Shown here: in pieces, positions 43,647 to 57,164 of the stretch
Numbering within the stretch: position 1 is the first letter of the stretch
Layout of the letters: each line of letters begins with the position of its first letter
NCBI GenBank assembly: GCA_932521025.1
Contig: OW051469.1
Location: forward strand, 7,142,398-7,206,397
Direction: 5' to 3'
Source: Oscheius onirici
Lineage: Eukaryota; Nematoda; Chromadorea; Rhabditida; Rhabditidae
Length of the DNA: 64,000 nucleotides
Program-made: the position numbers and the translations under genes
The notes under the pieces: model-generated
Databases searched by the model: none
Told to the model about the DNA's origin: nothing
What the model saw: the letters and a program-made list of their open reading frames with translations, nothing else

Positions 43647-46600
43647 ATGGATTGGATGTGGTCCTGGAAGGACTACGTCTTTTATGGCATATGCTCGTGT
43701 TCTGGAGCCAATACAGCTCTGGATCCCGTTCCGGACGACAAGTACGTTTTCTTGTTATTTCACTAATTCGAACAACCTGGGTCCTGGGGCATTCAAAGAA
43801 GGATTATAGCGTAATTATGATAGCCACGTGGGTTGAGACTTCCTTGTAGCTGGAAAATTTCTTCGGTTATGCAAAATCTGGTCATTTAAATGTAAACATA
43901 TGGAATCCGAGATTCTGCTGAAACTTTTGATTGACAAACCGTGTTGATAAGGCCTTTGGAATGTTTTTTGACTGTTGGAAGAGCAGAAACATACAGAGAA
44001 CTTCGAAAGTAAGACAATGATACTAAAAAAGTAAATGCTTACCAAAAACTATATGTAACTGCTTCTTTGGCTCGCTGACCAATCCAACCCACCACACGGT
44101 AGTTTCGGTGCTACAGAATAACCTAACACAAACACATCAAACAATCCAGTAGCATGATACAACTGTCGAATAACGCCTCTCTCCCCACTCATAAACCACA
44201 GAGTGTAATTGACACGCATTTTTGCAGATGCGACTCTCCTCTCCGGCTGAAAAGCTTCACGTAAGTATTGAGAGCTCGTAAACTGTTGTAATCCGGCCAG
44301 CTGGAGCTCACTCAGCCTGTGCATGCTGCTGCCCACCCATATTGCCTATTGTCGTCTCTATCAACACCCTGTTACACATCTTCGTCTGTCCCGGGGGCGC
44401 CAATTTGCAGGCCATCTTTCATTTGAAGCTGACACCACACACACTGACTGACCTTCTCGCCTCTTTTTTTGCACTCTCCACTACCCAGTTCACTCGGCTT
44501 GGCTTTTACTTCTAATCCGTAAAATTATTTGGGACACCGGGGGAAGACGCAAAATGTTGTACACCTGTTCTTCGGGGTGACTCCGCCGACTAGAGTTTAC
44601 TCGAGAGGATTGTATACTTTTTGCGGATCGGGACAGTAATAACGACAAAATAGAGATTACTCAACTAACAAGATTATAGATTTTTTAGAGACAAGTTTAC
44701 TGCTTCTGTATGATGTCGGGTTTGAATGTCTATCTAGACTATCGGCATACAATCGTTAAGAAGTATGATAAGCTATCCGTCAAAGATTTGACCAGCATAA
44801 TTTAAAAAAAGCAAGAGTAGATCAATCTGATATTTGACTATTTCCAGCCAAAAGTTTAGACATTTGATCTGCGATAGTTCTAAAGAAGAAATTCCTGTTA
44901 TTCTAATCCGTAGAAGACATTGGCAGATCTCTTATTTCGGTGCATTGACCCGTAAAATTTGATTCTATGCTTTTCCTTTTTAGCTGTAAAGCTTTTCAAA
45001 AACGACAAGACAGAAAAGATAAACAAGTCCCAAAACCTTGCCCGTAAAAAAGAAGTCGAGAGTATTCTGACTTGTAAATGCGTGGCTCTCTTTCCGGATC
45101 AAAGCCCGAGACTTTTGTTTGTGTCCCTTCTGCCAATTACCGCTGTCCTCTGCCTATCACTCTCTGTGCTCGACATTCGTCAAAATGCTTTCGATGTGAA
45201 GCGATTCCATTCACATAGAGGCTCCCTCGAGTCCATTTCGTCTCCCATTAGTCAAGCCGAAAATCTGCGGGCCGTAGGAGAAAAAGTAATGAGAAGACCT
45301 GTTGCAACTCTCTCTCGGCAATCCGTTTTTGTTGAGAGTTTAGGGGTAGCCCAATTTGGCTGGGCATCTTTCTGGCTACTCGGCTGTGCTTAACGGGTCA
45401 CATTTTGAGGCAAACGAGGGGATTTAGAAGAAGCGTGTGCGGATTAATGGACGAAAAAAGTAGTGAACGGAGAAGGCAACAGAAAAAAAAATATCTGCCG
45501 CTGGCAGTAATCGAACCAGAGACCGCACCGACGTTCCCGCGCTTCAGATCGCTAGAACATGAAGACAAACTTGCTATCGTTTTGTAGAAGCTCTGATAGT
45601 AAAGCTTTTTCGATCTACAACTGGACAGTGACTCACCAATTTTTCATTCAACTCCACTGATACAACGAAAGCATTTTCTTCTAGAAAATTGTGTAGTTTT
45701 TGATTCGTTCTTCGAGTTTGAAGAACATGGAGAACCTCAAAAGTTACTTTTTTCTGAACTCAAATTGGAAGAGAAGCCTGGGATTTAAAACATACTAAAA
45801 CTGTATGACTACATATTTTTGACGTTCTAGTGAAGACTCGGAACAATAGTGATAAAATGAGAAGAGTGCACCCTCTTTACAGCGAAGAATGTGATGAGTA
45901 ACACGTGTCCTCTCTTTATTTTCAAAATAAGCCCCATTCAAAAGTACTGGTCAATACGTCGAGTTTCCCAAACAGGGCATCATTGCCCTGGCTAAACAGT
46001 TTTCGGATTTGGCAACTTGCGAAATTGACTCTCGTCAAAGAGATGTGGGCGTGTCCTTCGCTCTCTGTCTTGCGCTCTCAGTGTCCGCAATCAGTTTGTC
46101 AGTAACAGACCCGAATGGAGCGGAAAATTACTTTCCGCCGGAGGGCACGTCCTTCTGTCAAGGAGATCTTCTCCTGTCAGCTGGCTCCAGCCAGGCGTTT
46201 TCTCCAGAGGTGGGTTCGCGTCGCGGCCGTTTCCATTAATTCCGAACCAATTAAAGTCATGCCTCTTCAATTCAGCCAAACATTACGTTTTCTCGGCTCT
46301 ATATTTCTCTTTTTAAAGTTGTCCCTAATCCTGATCCGAGGGATTATCTGAGGGTTCTTGTAAACAGCTACGATGTCAGATTGTTGAAATCTTTTGACCG
46401 ATACTGAGTACGAGTCTAACTTCGGTTGAGAATTCAGATCAGACTCTCTTTTCTTGCCTCGTACATTGGTTTCTGGAATGGACTCTAATCTTGGTTCAGA
46501 TCACAGCTTCGGCCCGAATTCCAATAGAGTTATCACTTGAAAACAACGATCAGATCCTCTTCTCCTGACCTCCGTTTCCAGTAGAACTCCCTCTATCTCT

Positions 46601-49600
46601 TATCAAGCTATCACTGTCGTAACAACAATACATCATCGTTCGCTCAATTTCCAGTTCTCGTGGTGGTCTCATCTTCACAAATATGAGCCCTCTGAGTCAT
46701 AACTTTAGAGAGGAGACTAACTTTGCCGCGCGCAGGTCTAGTTGTTGACTCAAAGATTGACAGAGTGAGACGCCCCCGTCTGAGAGCACAACAGTTGCTG
46801 ACCACTGACTCTTTGGCAATCAGCTGGTTTCTGAGCGGAATCAAAGGATAACGGAACGTAGATATAAGTCAAATTCCTTCCGCTAATGCCTCTGGCGCAA
46901 AGTGTCGAAAGCCAATTAGCCCTAGGCTAGAGGAGACCCTTCTGATCCTCTCTCAATCTTGAGTTTACGACAGTTATTAAAGTTCCGCAGTCTGTGCAAA
47001 AGCTTTATTCCCTCTCTCGCAAATAAATGCAGATCTTCCGGAACATTGGCTTTAATTTAGCGTGAAATCGTGCCTCTCTCTCCAGGCGGGTCTTTTCGTT
47101 TTTTTTTCCTGTCGCTCAATCTTGTTCGAGAAATCACATGGAGAGAGACGGTAAAATAGCTCATCAAACCTCTTTTCAATGACTCTTTATTGCTTGTTGT
47201 CGAAAGAGGAAGGGACAGTTGTGACATGGCGATTATCTAATCGAATCTGACTCTTTGGCACAGAGATCCAGCTGACTCTTTTTCCCTTTTCGGAGCATTT
47301 CCTCGTACCATCCGGTGCTTCCTCTAGTGAACTATGCGGTCAACTTTTGGGCTCTTTTTCCGGGTGTGAAAGACTGGTACTTGTTTGAAAAGTTGTTGTC
47401 AAAAATGTGGATGGAAAAACCATCTTTACTATTAATGGAAGGAAGACAAGAGCTTGGCTAGGTTTCCGTACGTGATAGTCTGCGTACCACATTTTCAGTG
47501 TGACGCACATTTCTTCAACAACGTTTCCTCCCACTTTTAGGGTACAAGAAATAATTTTCAAGTTTAGCGGTGTTCTACAAAGTGATAGTTTTTGCTCGCT
47601 CGGCAAGTTGGTAGAGCATTCCGAATATCAAAAATACTCCTATAACGTAGAAAACGGCTGTTAGATAAGACTTACCTGATCGTCACTATTATTTTGAAAA
47701 TTCCCGTTGTTTATGTGTTGTTTATCACAGTTCGCCACAAATAGCACAGCTCGTAAAGAGACCGTACACAGTCCCATTTATTCCATTTTCCCAGCCAACC
47801 AGCCTGCCACTTTCCACAGCCTTAATTAACAGGGGGCGCGTAACGACGATTGCGCTCTCATCAAGTCCCGCATCTTGTGGCCACTCTATCTTTTCCCTCT
47901 CTCCAGATAGGTTAATATGCCTTTTCCCAGACACCCAGGGAGGTCCATTGGCCTTGACTCTCTCCGCCTTCAAATTAAGCTTTTTTTTAAGGAGAAACTC
48001 TGTCAATTGTGAGCTCTACGAAAAGGAGATGAAGGCTGCCGGCCTCTTCACCACATCCGTCCAGTTTCCGGGAATGTCTTCTCATCAAAAGGTTCGTTAT
48101 TATAGCTCTTGGGGAATCCTTCATAAGCGCCTTTTCATGACATATATAATCCCAATGTCCTATGTTTATTGCGGCCCGAGGTCTGATTCAGTCGCGAGGC
48201 TTCGAACAAGCGAGTCTGGCTTTCTTTCCTTTTCTGCTTATGGTTTTTTCTTTCTACACTATTACAAATACTCAAACAGACTCTGTTCATAAAGACGTGA
48301 GAGAAGCAATTTAAAATCTCACTTTTCGTATGTTTGTCTTTTTGAATGTTTACGTTACATGATGCTTTTCTCTCCCCCTATCAGTGCCATTTCAGTCGAA
48401 CGACTTCCTGGCCCTATTGGAAAAGATGCAAAGTCAGCGGCTGGACGATCAACGTTGCGAGATGCCGGAAATCCATGTGGGTTTTTATTCCTTTGCGCGG
48501 CAGGTGTGTCCTTGCGAGTTCTAACCTCGACGACTGTCCTCGCAGCATTTGACCAGCCGGCCCGGTGAGACGAAGGGCAAAATAAGCATATCGGGTGTCT
48601 CTCTGCTTCCACTCTTCGTCTTCATTTCCACCCACCAATCTACTTCTGAGAAGTTTCAAAGTTTGTCTACTGTCTCGGCTGTCAAGAGACTCTTTTGTTT
48701 GTGGAAAAGGGGAACCATTGTGATGAAGAGAGACACGGTCACACCTGACTCTCTTGACTAGTACTCTCTTCCAGACTCTTGACCAGTCCTTTCATCTGTC
48801 CTTTTCTGTCCTTTTGATCAATACAACTTGACTCAGTAACTAACCTTTGAGAAAATTCTAGTTTGAACTGTCTGTTCTACTTCCTTCCTGTCTCTTTCCT
48901 ATCCGAAAGAATCTTGGTAAACTGAGTTTCTTGTCCAGTTACTATCACTATTCCGCCCTGTACAGATCTTTCCAACCTAGGTATGTAATGTTCCTATAGG
49001 GTGTTCAAACTGTACTGGTCAGTCCCCTTCCCGACTCTTGTCCATTTTCATTTTTACTGTACTGCAGTCTCATTGTCTTGAACAGATTAGATAGTTCTGA
49101 CTTGTTGATCCTTTGTTCCGTTCTTTAGCTGCTGTCATCTAGACTATGTCTGACTTGTAGGCCTTTCTTTTTTTAAAACCGTTACTCTATTTCCTAGACT
49201 AGACTTATTGTCTCTTACCTGACTCTTTCTTAGTGATTTTCGGTGTTCCTCCTTTCCGGGACATTAATCCAGATCGCCTCTGTTGACATCTAACTGTTCT
49301 CTTTCCGGCCCGATTACCGATCCATTTTTTGCCGAGTTCGTTTGACCCAGCTGCCCCAATTGTAGAGAGAGACAGTTCCAGCACTTCATCCTATTACGAT
49401 CTGCATATTCCAGTTTGCATTTTCATGAAACCCATCTCGCTTACTCACTCTCGTGCCATTTCCTGGCAACCCTGGGCAACGCTCCCTCTCCCACCCCCTC
49501 TCATTGTACTCTCATCGAGCGTGAACTAAACGATCTCCTAAACATCATGCTTCCACCAGTCCTCTAAAATCATGAAATGTTACACCTTGTCTTCACATAT

Positions 49601-52600
49601 TCTCCATTTCTGAAGGAACAGGCTCCCAGAACTGGTATAGAATAAGGGGGTGGACAATTATTGTGCAACATTCCTTCACTGGCCGCTGTTTCTAATTGTT
49701 GTCCCGTAACTTTCCTCTCCCTTCCGAACTGGGCTAAGCCTCTGTGCGCGTCGTCAACTTTCTTTACAATTATAGCCATCCCGGGCAAGTCAATCTCTAC
49801 CCCCGACTTTGAACACCTCCCACATCAGAGACCATTCTTTCCTCTTTTTGTTTGAGCAAAAACTGATCCACGTTTTCTATTTGGTTTCTGGCTATGAAAC
49901 AAACATCAGAAAATTGGTTAGAGTTAGAACCTGGGTTGTTTGTACCAGAGAAATGCCTCAAAATGGCGGACGTTTACCAAACGTTAGTGCTCGAAAAATT
50001 GAACCTCCGAGTCTATTCGTCTCCAATAATAGTAGTGAGATGGCTTATCTGGTCTTCTAATTCCCCGGCACTCCATCATCTGTCCATAAAATGGCCCAGC
50101 TTTGCCCCTTCAGGCCTTGAGACCTACCGGCTTGCCACATTGCTAATTGGCATCTCTCCCCCTGTTTGTCAACAGTCTAATCACCATCTGTCCCCCACAA
50201 TCTGATTAGATTATATGAGAACCCTCAATTGTCGCCTGTTTCCTTCCTTTACCGCCAGCGGCCATCTCGCGACAAAACAACTTTGAGGGGCCAATTACCT
50301 GTGTCCGGACACCCCTTGAGATATGTTTATCGAACTCTCGACTCTCGAATTCGCTGACACGTTTCGTATGATAGTTGTAAAGAGTCTCTGTTTTGGGAAG
50401 AGATTCCAGCTTGAGATAGAAAGAAAAAGTTCCGATTGAGTGAGGAAAAGAAGAAGTTCCGCAGAAGGAAAGCAGCTAGTTCACACAATGTGACACGTAT
50501 CTCTCTCACTTCAAACGAAGTCCCCGTTTATTCTTCAGCGTGTGAGAATGCTAATTTTCTCTTTTTCTTGTCTTTTAGAGGGGATCAACAATATGTTTCT
50601 GTAGATTTCACGAGGCTTATGGGAACATGATCAGACACCACTATATGCCTCCAAATTTGTGAACTGAAGCCATTTCCCTCCTATTTTCGACCTGACGATT
50701 TTATTTTTCCAACCGAGCTTTGCGAAGTTGTAGGTTTTGATCAGTAGAACAAGTTTGCAGAATATCGCTAGAGTTGTGTGTCTTCTGTCTGAAGCAGACA
50801 AAGTCTCGTGACTCTGTAACTAAAGCTTTTTCTCTCTATCGATGAGTTCCATCAAAAGCTTTCCGATTACACGTTGTCCACTCGCGTGATGCTCTGCCAA
50901 AACGGCTGTTTATTCAGTGCCCGCCCATCCTCAACTGTTTGTACAATTCGTTCTTTCTCTGTCATTCCCCCGTCCTCCCCGATGGCCCTACCGTTCCCTC
51001 CTCAAGTCTTTCTCGATTCTCTTCTAACCTCAGCCAGTCCAAGATCCAATCATCTTCGACGAATGCGTTTCATCGACAGCAGCGAAGATGAGTCCGAGGC
51101 TGATCGTTTCTTGGGAGTTGACAAACTGCCTCCGGAGAGAAGGTTCCGCCGGCGACAGAGACCTCCAACCCTGGCTCCGATCCATGAGAGACCTTCGAAG
51201 GCGGTCAGCATGGACTGCATCAAAAGTAGTCTTCCTCCAGAGGAAGAGTTCAAGATCCGGGCTGCCGATAAGCTATTGACAGCGATGGAAAATCTTCGAG
51301 CTGCCGAGAGACGACAGCTCAAAACTTCGACAGAAAGCCTTCCAGCCAGGAAGGCGCAGAAAACCAAGTTCCTCAGTCAGTTTCTTGGTCGACGCACTGG
51401 AGAGAGGAATCTGAACGCTGTAGTCAGCTCTCCCGTTCTGATATCGTCGACCTGTACTGCGATCTCTTTGACTGATTTGAGCACTGTAAGTCGAGGGGAA
51501 GGCAAGGACACGCGCTGCTAAAACCATTTGCAAAAAGAGGAATTGATGAATATTGTCTTTCAGATTTCGCCAGGAGAGCGACGAAGAGACAACATTGTTA
51601 CGAGGGACGTCATGAAGGAGGTTGGTTCCGTGAAGATATTTCGACGTTTGGTAGAGAGAAATTTTACCCAATTTTCAATCTTTTAGGATAGTTCGAGTCC
51701 CTCTTTTTCGTTAGATTATAAGAAAAAGTTTACAATCTCAAAGTGTGAAAGTAGAGGGCAAGGTGAATCCAAAAAAATGAAGAAATCGCACTGTTTGAGC
51801 AGTGTTTCGTATTGGTCAAGCTATTTTTACTCCAATGCCCTCCAGCTGAACGTTTCTATTGTTAGCTCTCCTTCCTGACCGTTTCAGATGGTTCCCCAGG
51901 TTTTACGATTCAAAAACATACGAGTCTGCCTCTATGTATTCTCAGCGCTTCTTTCATTGCTATTAATCGGGTTCATCGTCTCTCCTGTACTCTGCAAACA
52001 CAACAGACAGCCGGTTGAACAGCTACCAGCTGGGAGAAGGGAGATTATTTGAACAGGCTGACCAATCGATCATAATTGAATTTAAAAAAAAAGGCTCTTT
52101 TCTTTGTTTGATGAGTGTGTGCTGGCAGCGTACGGTAGAGAGGCGCTTGACCGAAATCGAGACTCGGGAGAGAGATCTGAAGATGGGACTCTAGTAGAAA
52201 AAATGTCTTGACAAGACATCATGAATTTCGAACAATTTAGGATTGTTAGTGAAAACTGACTGAAGACAATAAAAAATGTTCATTTTCAGATGCTCTCTCG
52301 ATCCGGCCCCTATCCCCAAATCGTCCTTCCCTCTACCGGATTCTGGATGGACGGAGTCAGTCAGAGCAGCATTTCCGTAGACGACGAGCTGCTCGGATTG
52401 AGCATGAACAGTTGTGCCCGATTCAAGCTCGAGACTGATGAGACGTCTCACTGTTACCGTCGTCACTTCTATGGACGAGAACATCATGACTTTTTCGCAT
52501 GGGACCCAGTTCTAGGACCTTTGGTTCTCTCCGTCCGCACAGAGATAATTTCCTCTCAAGACCACTTCCGGATTATGTTGAGAACGAGGAAGGGAACGAT

Positions 52601-54575
52601 GCACGAGATTGTCTCAGCCTCAGCTCTGGCAGATAGACCATCGGCTAGCCGAATGGCTCGTCTTTTGTGCGATGACATTACCACGGAACAGTTCAGTCCA
52701 GTTGCTTTCCCAGGAGGATCGGAACTCATTGTTCAATACGATGAGCATGTCTTGACCACAACCTACAAGTTTGGAGTGATCTATCAAAAGGGAGGGCAGA
52801 CTACCGAAGAGGAACTATTTGGAAATGCTGTCGGCAGTCCAGCCTTTGAGGAATTCCTCTCTGTCATCGGAGATACCATTGATCTCCAAGGCTTCCAGGT
52901 ATTTTGTGAAATAACACTGACAGAAACGAGAATTTAGGGATATCGCGGAGGTTTGGACACGACTCACGGTCAGACCGGGAACCAGGCTGTGTACACAGAG
53001 TTCCGTGGTCGTGAATGTCTCTTCCACGTCTCGACCATGTTGCCTTACACTTTTGGAGACAGTCAACAGCTGCAGAGGAAAAGACACATTGGAAACGATA
53101 TTGTCACCATCGTCTTTCAGGTTCGTTTAAAAAAAAGTATTTTGAGTCTGCTAAAATCTGTATACTTTTTGAGAATTACTGTAGCTTATCTGTTTTGTAT
53201 ATGACACCTTGATTTTAACTGGGCTTTCCATGTAACTGTATTTTACAGGAAGCCAACACGCCGTTTGCTCCGGACATGATTGCCAGCAACTTCCTTCATT
53301 CCTACATCGTCGTCCAGCCGATTGATCCCTGTACGGATCGCGTCCGTTACCGAGTGGCTGTAGCTGCCAGAGATGACGTTCCCTTCTTCGGTCCGACCCT
53401 GCCAGCACCGTCAATCTTCCGTCGCGGACAAGACTTCAGAAACTTTGTACTGACAAAACTCATCAATGCCGAGAATGCAGCCTACAAGAGTGCCAAGTTT
53501 GCCAAGTTGGCTGAAAGAACCAGATCTTCTCTTCTGGATGGTCTTTTCGGAAATTTGAAGGAGAGAGCCGAGTTCTATGGGACTCCACTGCTGGAGAGCA
53601 CAGAACAGTCGCAGAAAGATGTTGGCGGAGGAGGCATTCTCTCGTCTGTGAAGAAGGCAATCATTGGAAGATCACGCTCCGTGTCTCAAGAAGTCAGCAC
53701 TCCAAATCGGGCTGTTTCGATGATTACTCCGCCCAGGAACTTCCAGGTCATGAAGAGACAGATCTCTGAAAAGGATGCCCGGAGTAGTTCCTCGAGTGGA
53801 AATGGATCTCTGAGAAGACAGAGCCCGATTCCGGATGATAGGAGCACCTCGCCAAATGAGGACGAAACAACTACAACTACTCCACCGAGCAGAGGACTGA
53901 ATAGACGGATAATTAGTAGGCATGTTAGTCTGAAGACTCAGTCGAAGGACTGGGAGCTGTCCTCGACAGATAATGATTCTCCAGATCATGAACACGACTC
54001 GGATACTGGAATGGTAAGTAGTCTGTCCCTGAATGTGTGTCTAGTTCCGAATCTGACTATATATGCGTCCCTGCTTCTTTCTTTATCATCTGAGCCTAAT
54101 TCTGACTGATTCTAAATATGTTCTTTGCTCTGGCTTTGTCGCTGTCTAACTATGAGCGAGTGAATATGAACCTGTATTATTCGGTTCTTGACGCTGAATT
54201 TGTGTCCAGCTCTTACACTCATCTTTTCAGGAATCAATGTCTTCCACTGACATGTCCAATCGGACAGCCAGACTCTCATGTACCTTCTGCGAAGAGGACG
54301 ATGTCCGAAAGCTTGAAACCCTCGTCGAGGATGTGGACCGTCTACAGTTTGAGAGGAATGATCTCTTTAGACAGAATGTCTCTTGCAAGACTGACATCAA
54401 AAAGCTGAAGGACAGGTAAACAATTTATCCAACTCTGATGATTTGAAATTGTAGACAATCATGTCTGTCTGAAGAGTTGGAACGAGCCAATCAGGAGATT
54501 GCCCGTCTTCGGAAGATGGTCCGTCCGGTCGAGCCCAGAATACACGAGCGGGCTTATAGCGACGTCTCCGTGTAG
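43647..54575 (+). CDS. RAP1GAP-type GTPase activator with GoLoco motif
   Basis: RapGAPs switch off Rap1. Exons 43647-43741, 44228-44260, 47992-48091, 48396-48476, 48546-48564 (microexon, tentative), 51034-51485, 51564-51620, 52290-52898, 52938-53120, 53249-54013, 54231-54415 and 54455-54575 sum to 899 residues in frame. A GoLoco motif ([20 protein letters not shown]), which binds GDP-bound Galpha-i/o, sits on its own exon at 48396. The RapGAP domain runs from [14 protein letters not shown] through [15 protein letters not shown] and [14 protein letters not shown] to [15 protein letters not shown], where the Asn of GND is the catalytic thumb. [15 protein letters not shown] and [13 protein letters not shown] follow. 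A Ser-rich tail ends in a coiled coil. An alternative first exon lies at 46115-46209. The exons before 51034 are my reconstruction and less certain than the core. Confidence 0.9.
45490..45560 (-). repeat. tRNA-like sequence in a RAP1GAP intron
   Basis: The minus strand carries a B-box-like TGGTTCGATTACTGCC preceded by TAGCGATCTGAAGCGCGGG at tRNA spacing. Arms do not pair. It is probably a SINE head or tRNA pseudogene. Confidence 0.4.
46115..46209 (+). other. Alternative first coding exon of the RAP1GAP-type gene
   Basis: An acceptor-like TCAGTAACAG precedes ATG by 6 bp. The exon reads [18 protein letters not shown], then [13 protein letters not shown], and stops at a GTGGGT donor in phase 2, the phase needed to join the exon at 47992. 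Basic RK-x-TF N termini also start vertebrate RAP1GAP isoforms (RKRSFTFG type). It is probably a second promoter or isoform start. Confidence 0.6.
48092..51033. other. RAP1GAP intronic region with possible third start
   Basis: Apart from the GoLoco exon and a 19-nt microexon, this stretch shows no supported gene. The frame of the 51034 exon stays open upstream with an ATG at 50982 ([18 protein letters not shown]), which could be another isoform start. Confidence 0.45.
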
Positions 54576-54823
54576 TTACGGAATCTAGAGAGCTCCACAG
54601 TCAAACAGGGTACAAATTCGGGCCGCGTGTGTCTTCTGTTCTTTCAACTAAAACCCATTTACTTTCCTCAAACATTGCAGAATCTATCTTGCATAATCAC
54701 TGTATATTTTTCGCGAATTTCTAATAAAGATGTTTTTATTTTATAGCGATGTTTTTGATCGTAGTCCAACTATAAAAATGGGTATAGCACAACCAGTTTA
54801 TTAAATTTGATAATCCTATTCTT
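54576..54823. other. Convergent 3' region (RAP1GAP / spermidine synthase)
   Basis: AATAAAGA near 54722 is a plus-strand polyadenylation signal for the RAP1GAP-type gene. The two genes converge within 250 bp, so their 3' UTRs probably abut. Confidence 0.55.
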
Positions 54824-56329
54824 CTACGCGATTGCCTGAAAAAAAATAAGAATATCACCGACCAATCACTATTACCTTTTTGATGAACTGTGGCAGTACA
54901 AAAGCAGCCGAATGGACTTCAGAGTTGTAGAATCTGAGCTCCATCTTTTCGATCTCTTCCTCGGACAAGGTTCTAGCCGGCTTCGACACGTCTCGCTCCT
55001 GAAAACATCTTATAAACCGATCAAATTGAAGTGAGAAAAGAAAGTTAGTCATGCAAAGATACCGTTTTGGCACAGAGAAGATAGCCCATAGTGCCGGAAG
55101 GGTAGGTGGAGACGGCTGAAGAAGCATAGGCGACTTGAGGGAAAAGCTTGCGATTGAAGGCGACCAAGTGACGGATCAGATCAGCGTGCAGCCACATGCA
55201 TTCACCTATACAGAAGCACTATTAGCGAGAAGAAGGAGATTAGAAAACAGAGGATTCTTGACAGGTTTCGCAAAACAAGTACAATGGCTCACAGTAAGAG
55301 ACCTTTCGAAAGACCTTTTTCTAAATACAACTGGCTGAACTCTCGACAGTCTGCTATACTGTTTCTCCATCAACTTCCAAAGGTCTCCTCGTAGTATAGA
55401 AAGCTGAGTTACCTTGGAACAGACAATGTATCCCATTAGACCCGAAGTATATGTCGGGACGGAAGATACTGCATACTGGACATGGGGGAAGAGACAGATG
55501 GACAGAAGGGGAGCTATGAGGCTGAGGTCCAGCCAGGGACATTCTCCTAAGGGAGATGTTTGAAAGACACATAGTTCATCTTACCTTGTGAAGCTAGAAC
55601 TCCGCCTTCTCTCAACGCATCTCTCAACAGTTCGTAATAGGATTGACCGAAGAGAGACTCGGCCGGACCGACAGGATCAGAGGAATCGGTAACAATCACG
55701 TCGAAGGCATCCTTGTGCTTCTTCAGGAACTCGAAACCGTCTCCAACGAAAAGATTAAGCTTAGGATGCGAGAAGCCGGAAGACATTCCAGGCAAGAATC
55801 TCTTGGCCACGTCGATGACCATCTGGTCAATCTCACACATTGTCACAGTCTCGACGGATTCATGCTTGAGCACTTCTCTTAGGATTCCACCATCCCCTCC
55901 GCCAATGATGAGAACGTTTTTCGGGTTGGGATGAGCGAACATCGGCAGATGAGCCAGCATTTCCTGGTAGGAGAACTCGTCCCTTTCGGTGGCCTGGATG
56001 ACACCGTCGAGGACAAGGATATTACCGTAGGTCTTACTGAAAATTGAAAATGTAAAGGGTCAAAGTTTAGAATGACCAACCTTTTGAAGACGAGAACATC
56101 TTGATAGAGACTCTTCTCACGAAACAGAACTTCCTCAACTTGGAGAGAAAAAGCCTGTCCGGGCCAGGCACCTCCAATAGCCTCTCCATCTAATCTCAGC
56201 AACTTGTCTTCAGCACTCGATTCTAAACTGTACGGTTGTTCCAAAACAGTTCGAGGTACCTGGATTCTCCATGCGAGAAGCATCGTCCGGAGAGAACTCT
56301 GTGAACCATCCTTTGTGCAGCTTGTCCAT
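54824..56329 (-). CDS. spds-1: Spermidine synthase
   Basis: Transfers an aminopropyl group from decarboxylated S-adenosylmethionine to putrescine. Start ATG at 56329, following ATTTTTCAG as a likely trans-splice acceptor. Exons: 56329-56260, 56222-56081, 56036-55585, then further exons to the stop at 54824. N terminus: [17 protein letters not shown]. The active site is intact: [21 protein letters not shown], the nucleotide loop [31 protein letters not shown], and the catalytic [14 protein letters not shown]. The C-terminal part includes [15 protein letters not shown] and [14 protein letters not shown], then [18 protein letters not shown]. The final exon adds only Ala-Ile-Ala and the stop, and the model was chosen on that splice. 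Confidence 0.96.
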
Positions 56330-57164
56330 TTTTCTGAAAATGGGGTAGACGATGGACGAAAACGAGACGAATTGATCGGCTTATCTCGTTTATTAGGTAG
56401 TCTCTGATATGAAGGACAGAGGGTCAGACCACGGGAGGAGGAAGAAAACACCATCCAGTTTTTACAATTTTTGTGCTGTATTCTAAGTTTCTTCAGAACT
56501 GACAAAGGTGGAAGTAATCAAGTGGTGGAGCACAAGAGGCGTGAGCCAGAAAACCCGAGATCGAGCTCTTAATTTTTTCACCCCAGCCAATTGTTTTCCC
56601 AGTAGAAAAGTACCCAATTAGAACACCAATCACTGCCAATTCTCACGTTTCTGCGACAAAATATACAGAAAGATAGGTGTAAATCCGTGGGCCGGTTCCG
56701 ATAGCGCGACTATCGATTTTGCGCCTTTCTTCGTGACCGGCTGTTTTCTCTTTTTTTATTTCATTTTAGTTTTCCCTTTCCGTTCATAAAGAGTCCAATT
56801 CGATCCAATCGATCTATTTTCTGATGTCAATTGGACGTTGGTCAGCTGACCACCAACATTGCGCAATCTTGCACACACGGCGTGGTGTTCCCTGTGCATA
56901 GACTTGATTTTGTTCACGCTAGCGTCTTGAACTCGTTCATTTTCTTGTTTCCAGTTAGAAAATTTGAAAAGTTTGTTGAAGTTCAATAAAAGGCATAAAT
57001 TCAATCAATTACCCTTTTCAACAAACACTTTGATTTGCTAAGTTTCTATTGAAAGTTTTACAATGTTTTTCGAGTAATTTCTTCCAGTTTATAGTATTTT
57101 GTTTTCTGCTCTTGAAAGTTCTACAATTTACAATAAAAAAAACAATTTCAGTTACAAAGCAATC
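56330..57164. other. Divergent intergenic region
   Basis: About 835 bp between the spermidine synthase start (-) and the R3HDM4-like start (+). Minus frames near 56330-56505 and 56756-57004 have no family match. AACAATTTCAG about 14 bp before the plus ATG looks like a trans-splice acceptor. Confidence 0.5.

Noticed and set aside
44959..45393. 144-codon plus frame inside a RAP1GAP intron
   Set aside because: Low-quality composition, no domain and no splice link in phase with flanking exons.
51891..51902. Possible 12-nt microexon (MVPQ) in the RAP1GAP-type gene
   Set aside because: It has an acceptor and a GT after it and keeps phase, but such a short exon cannot be supported from sequence alone.
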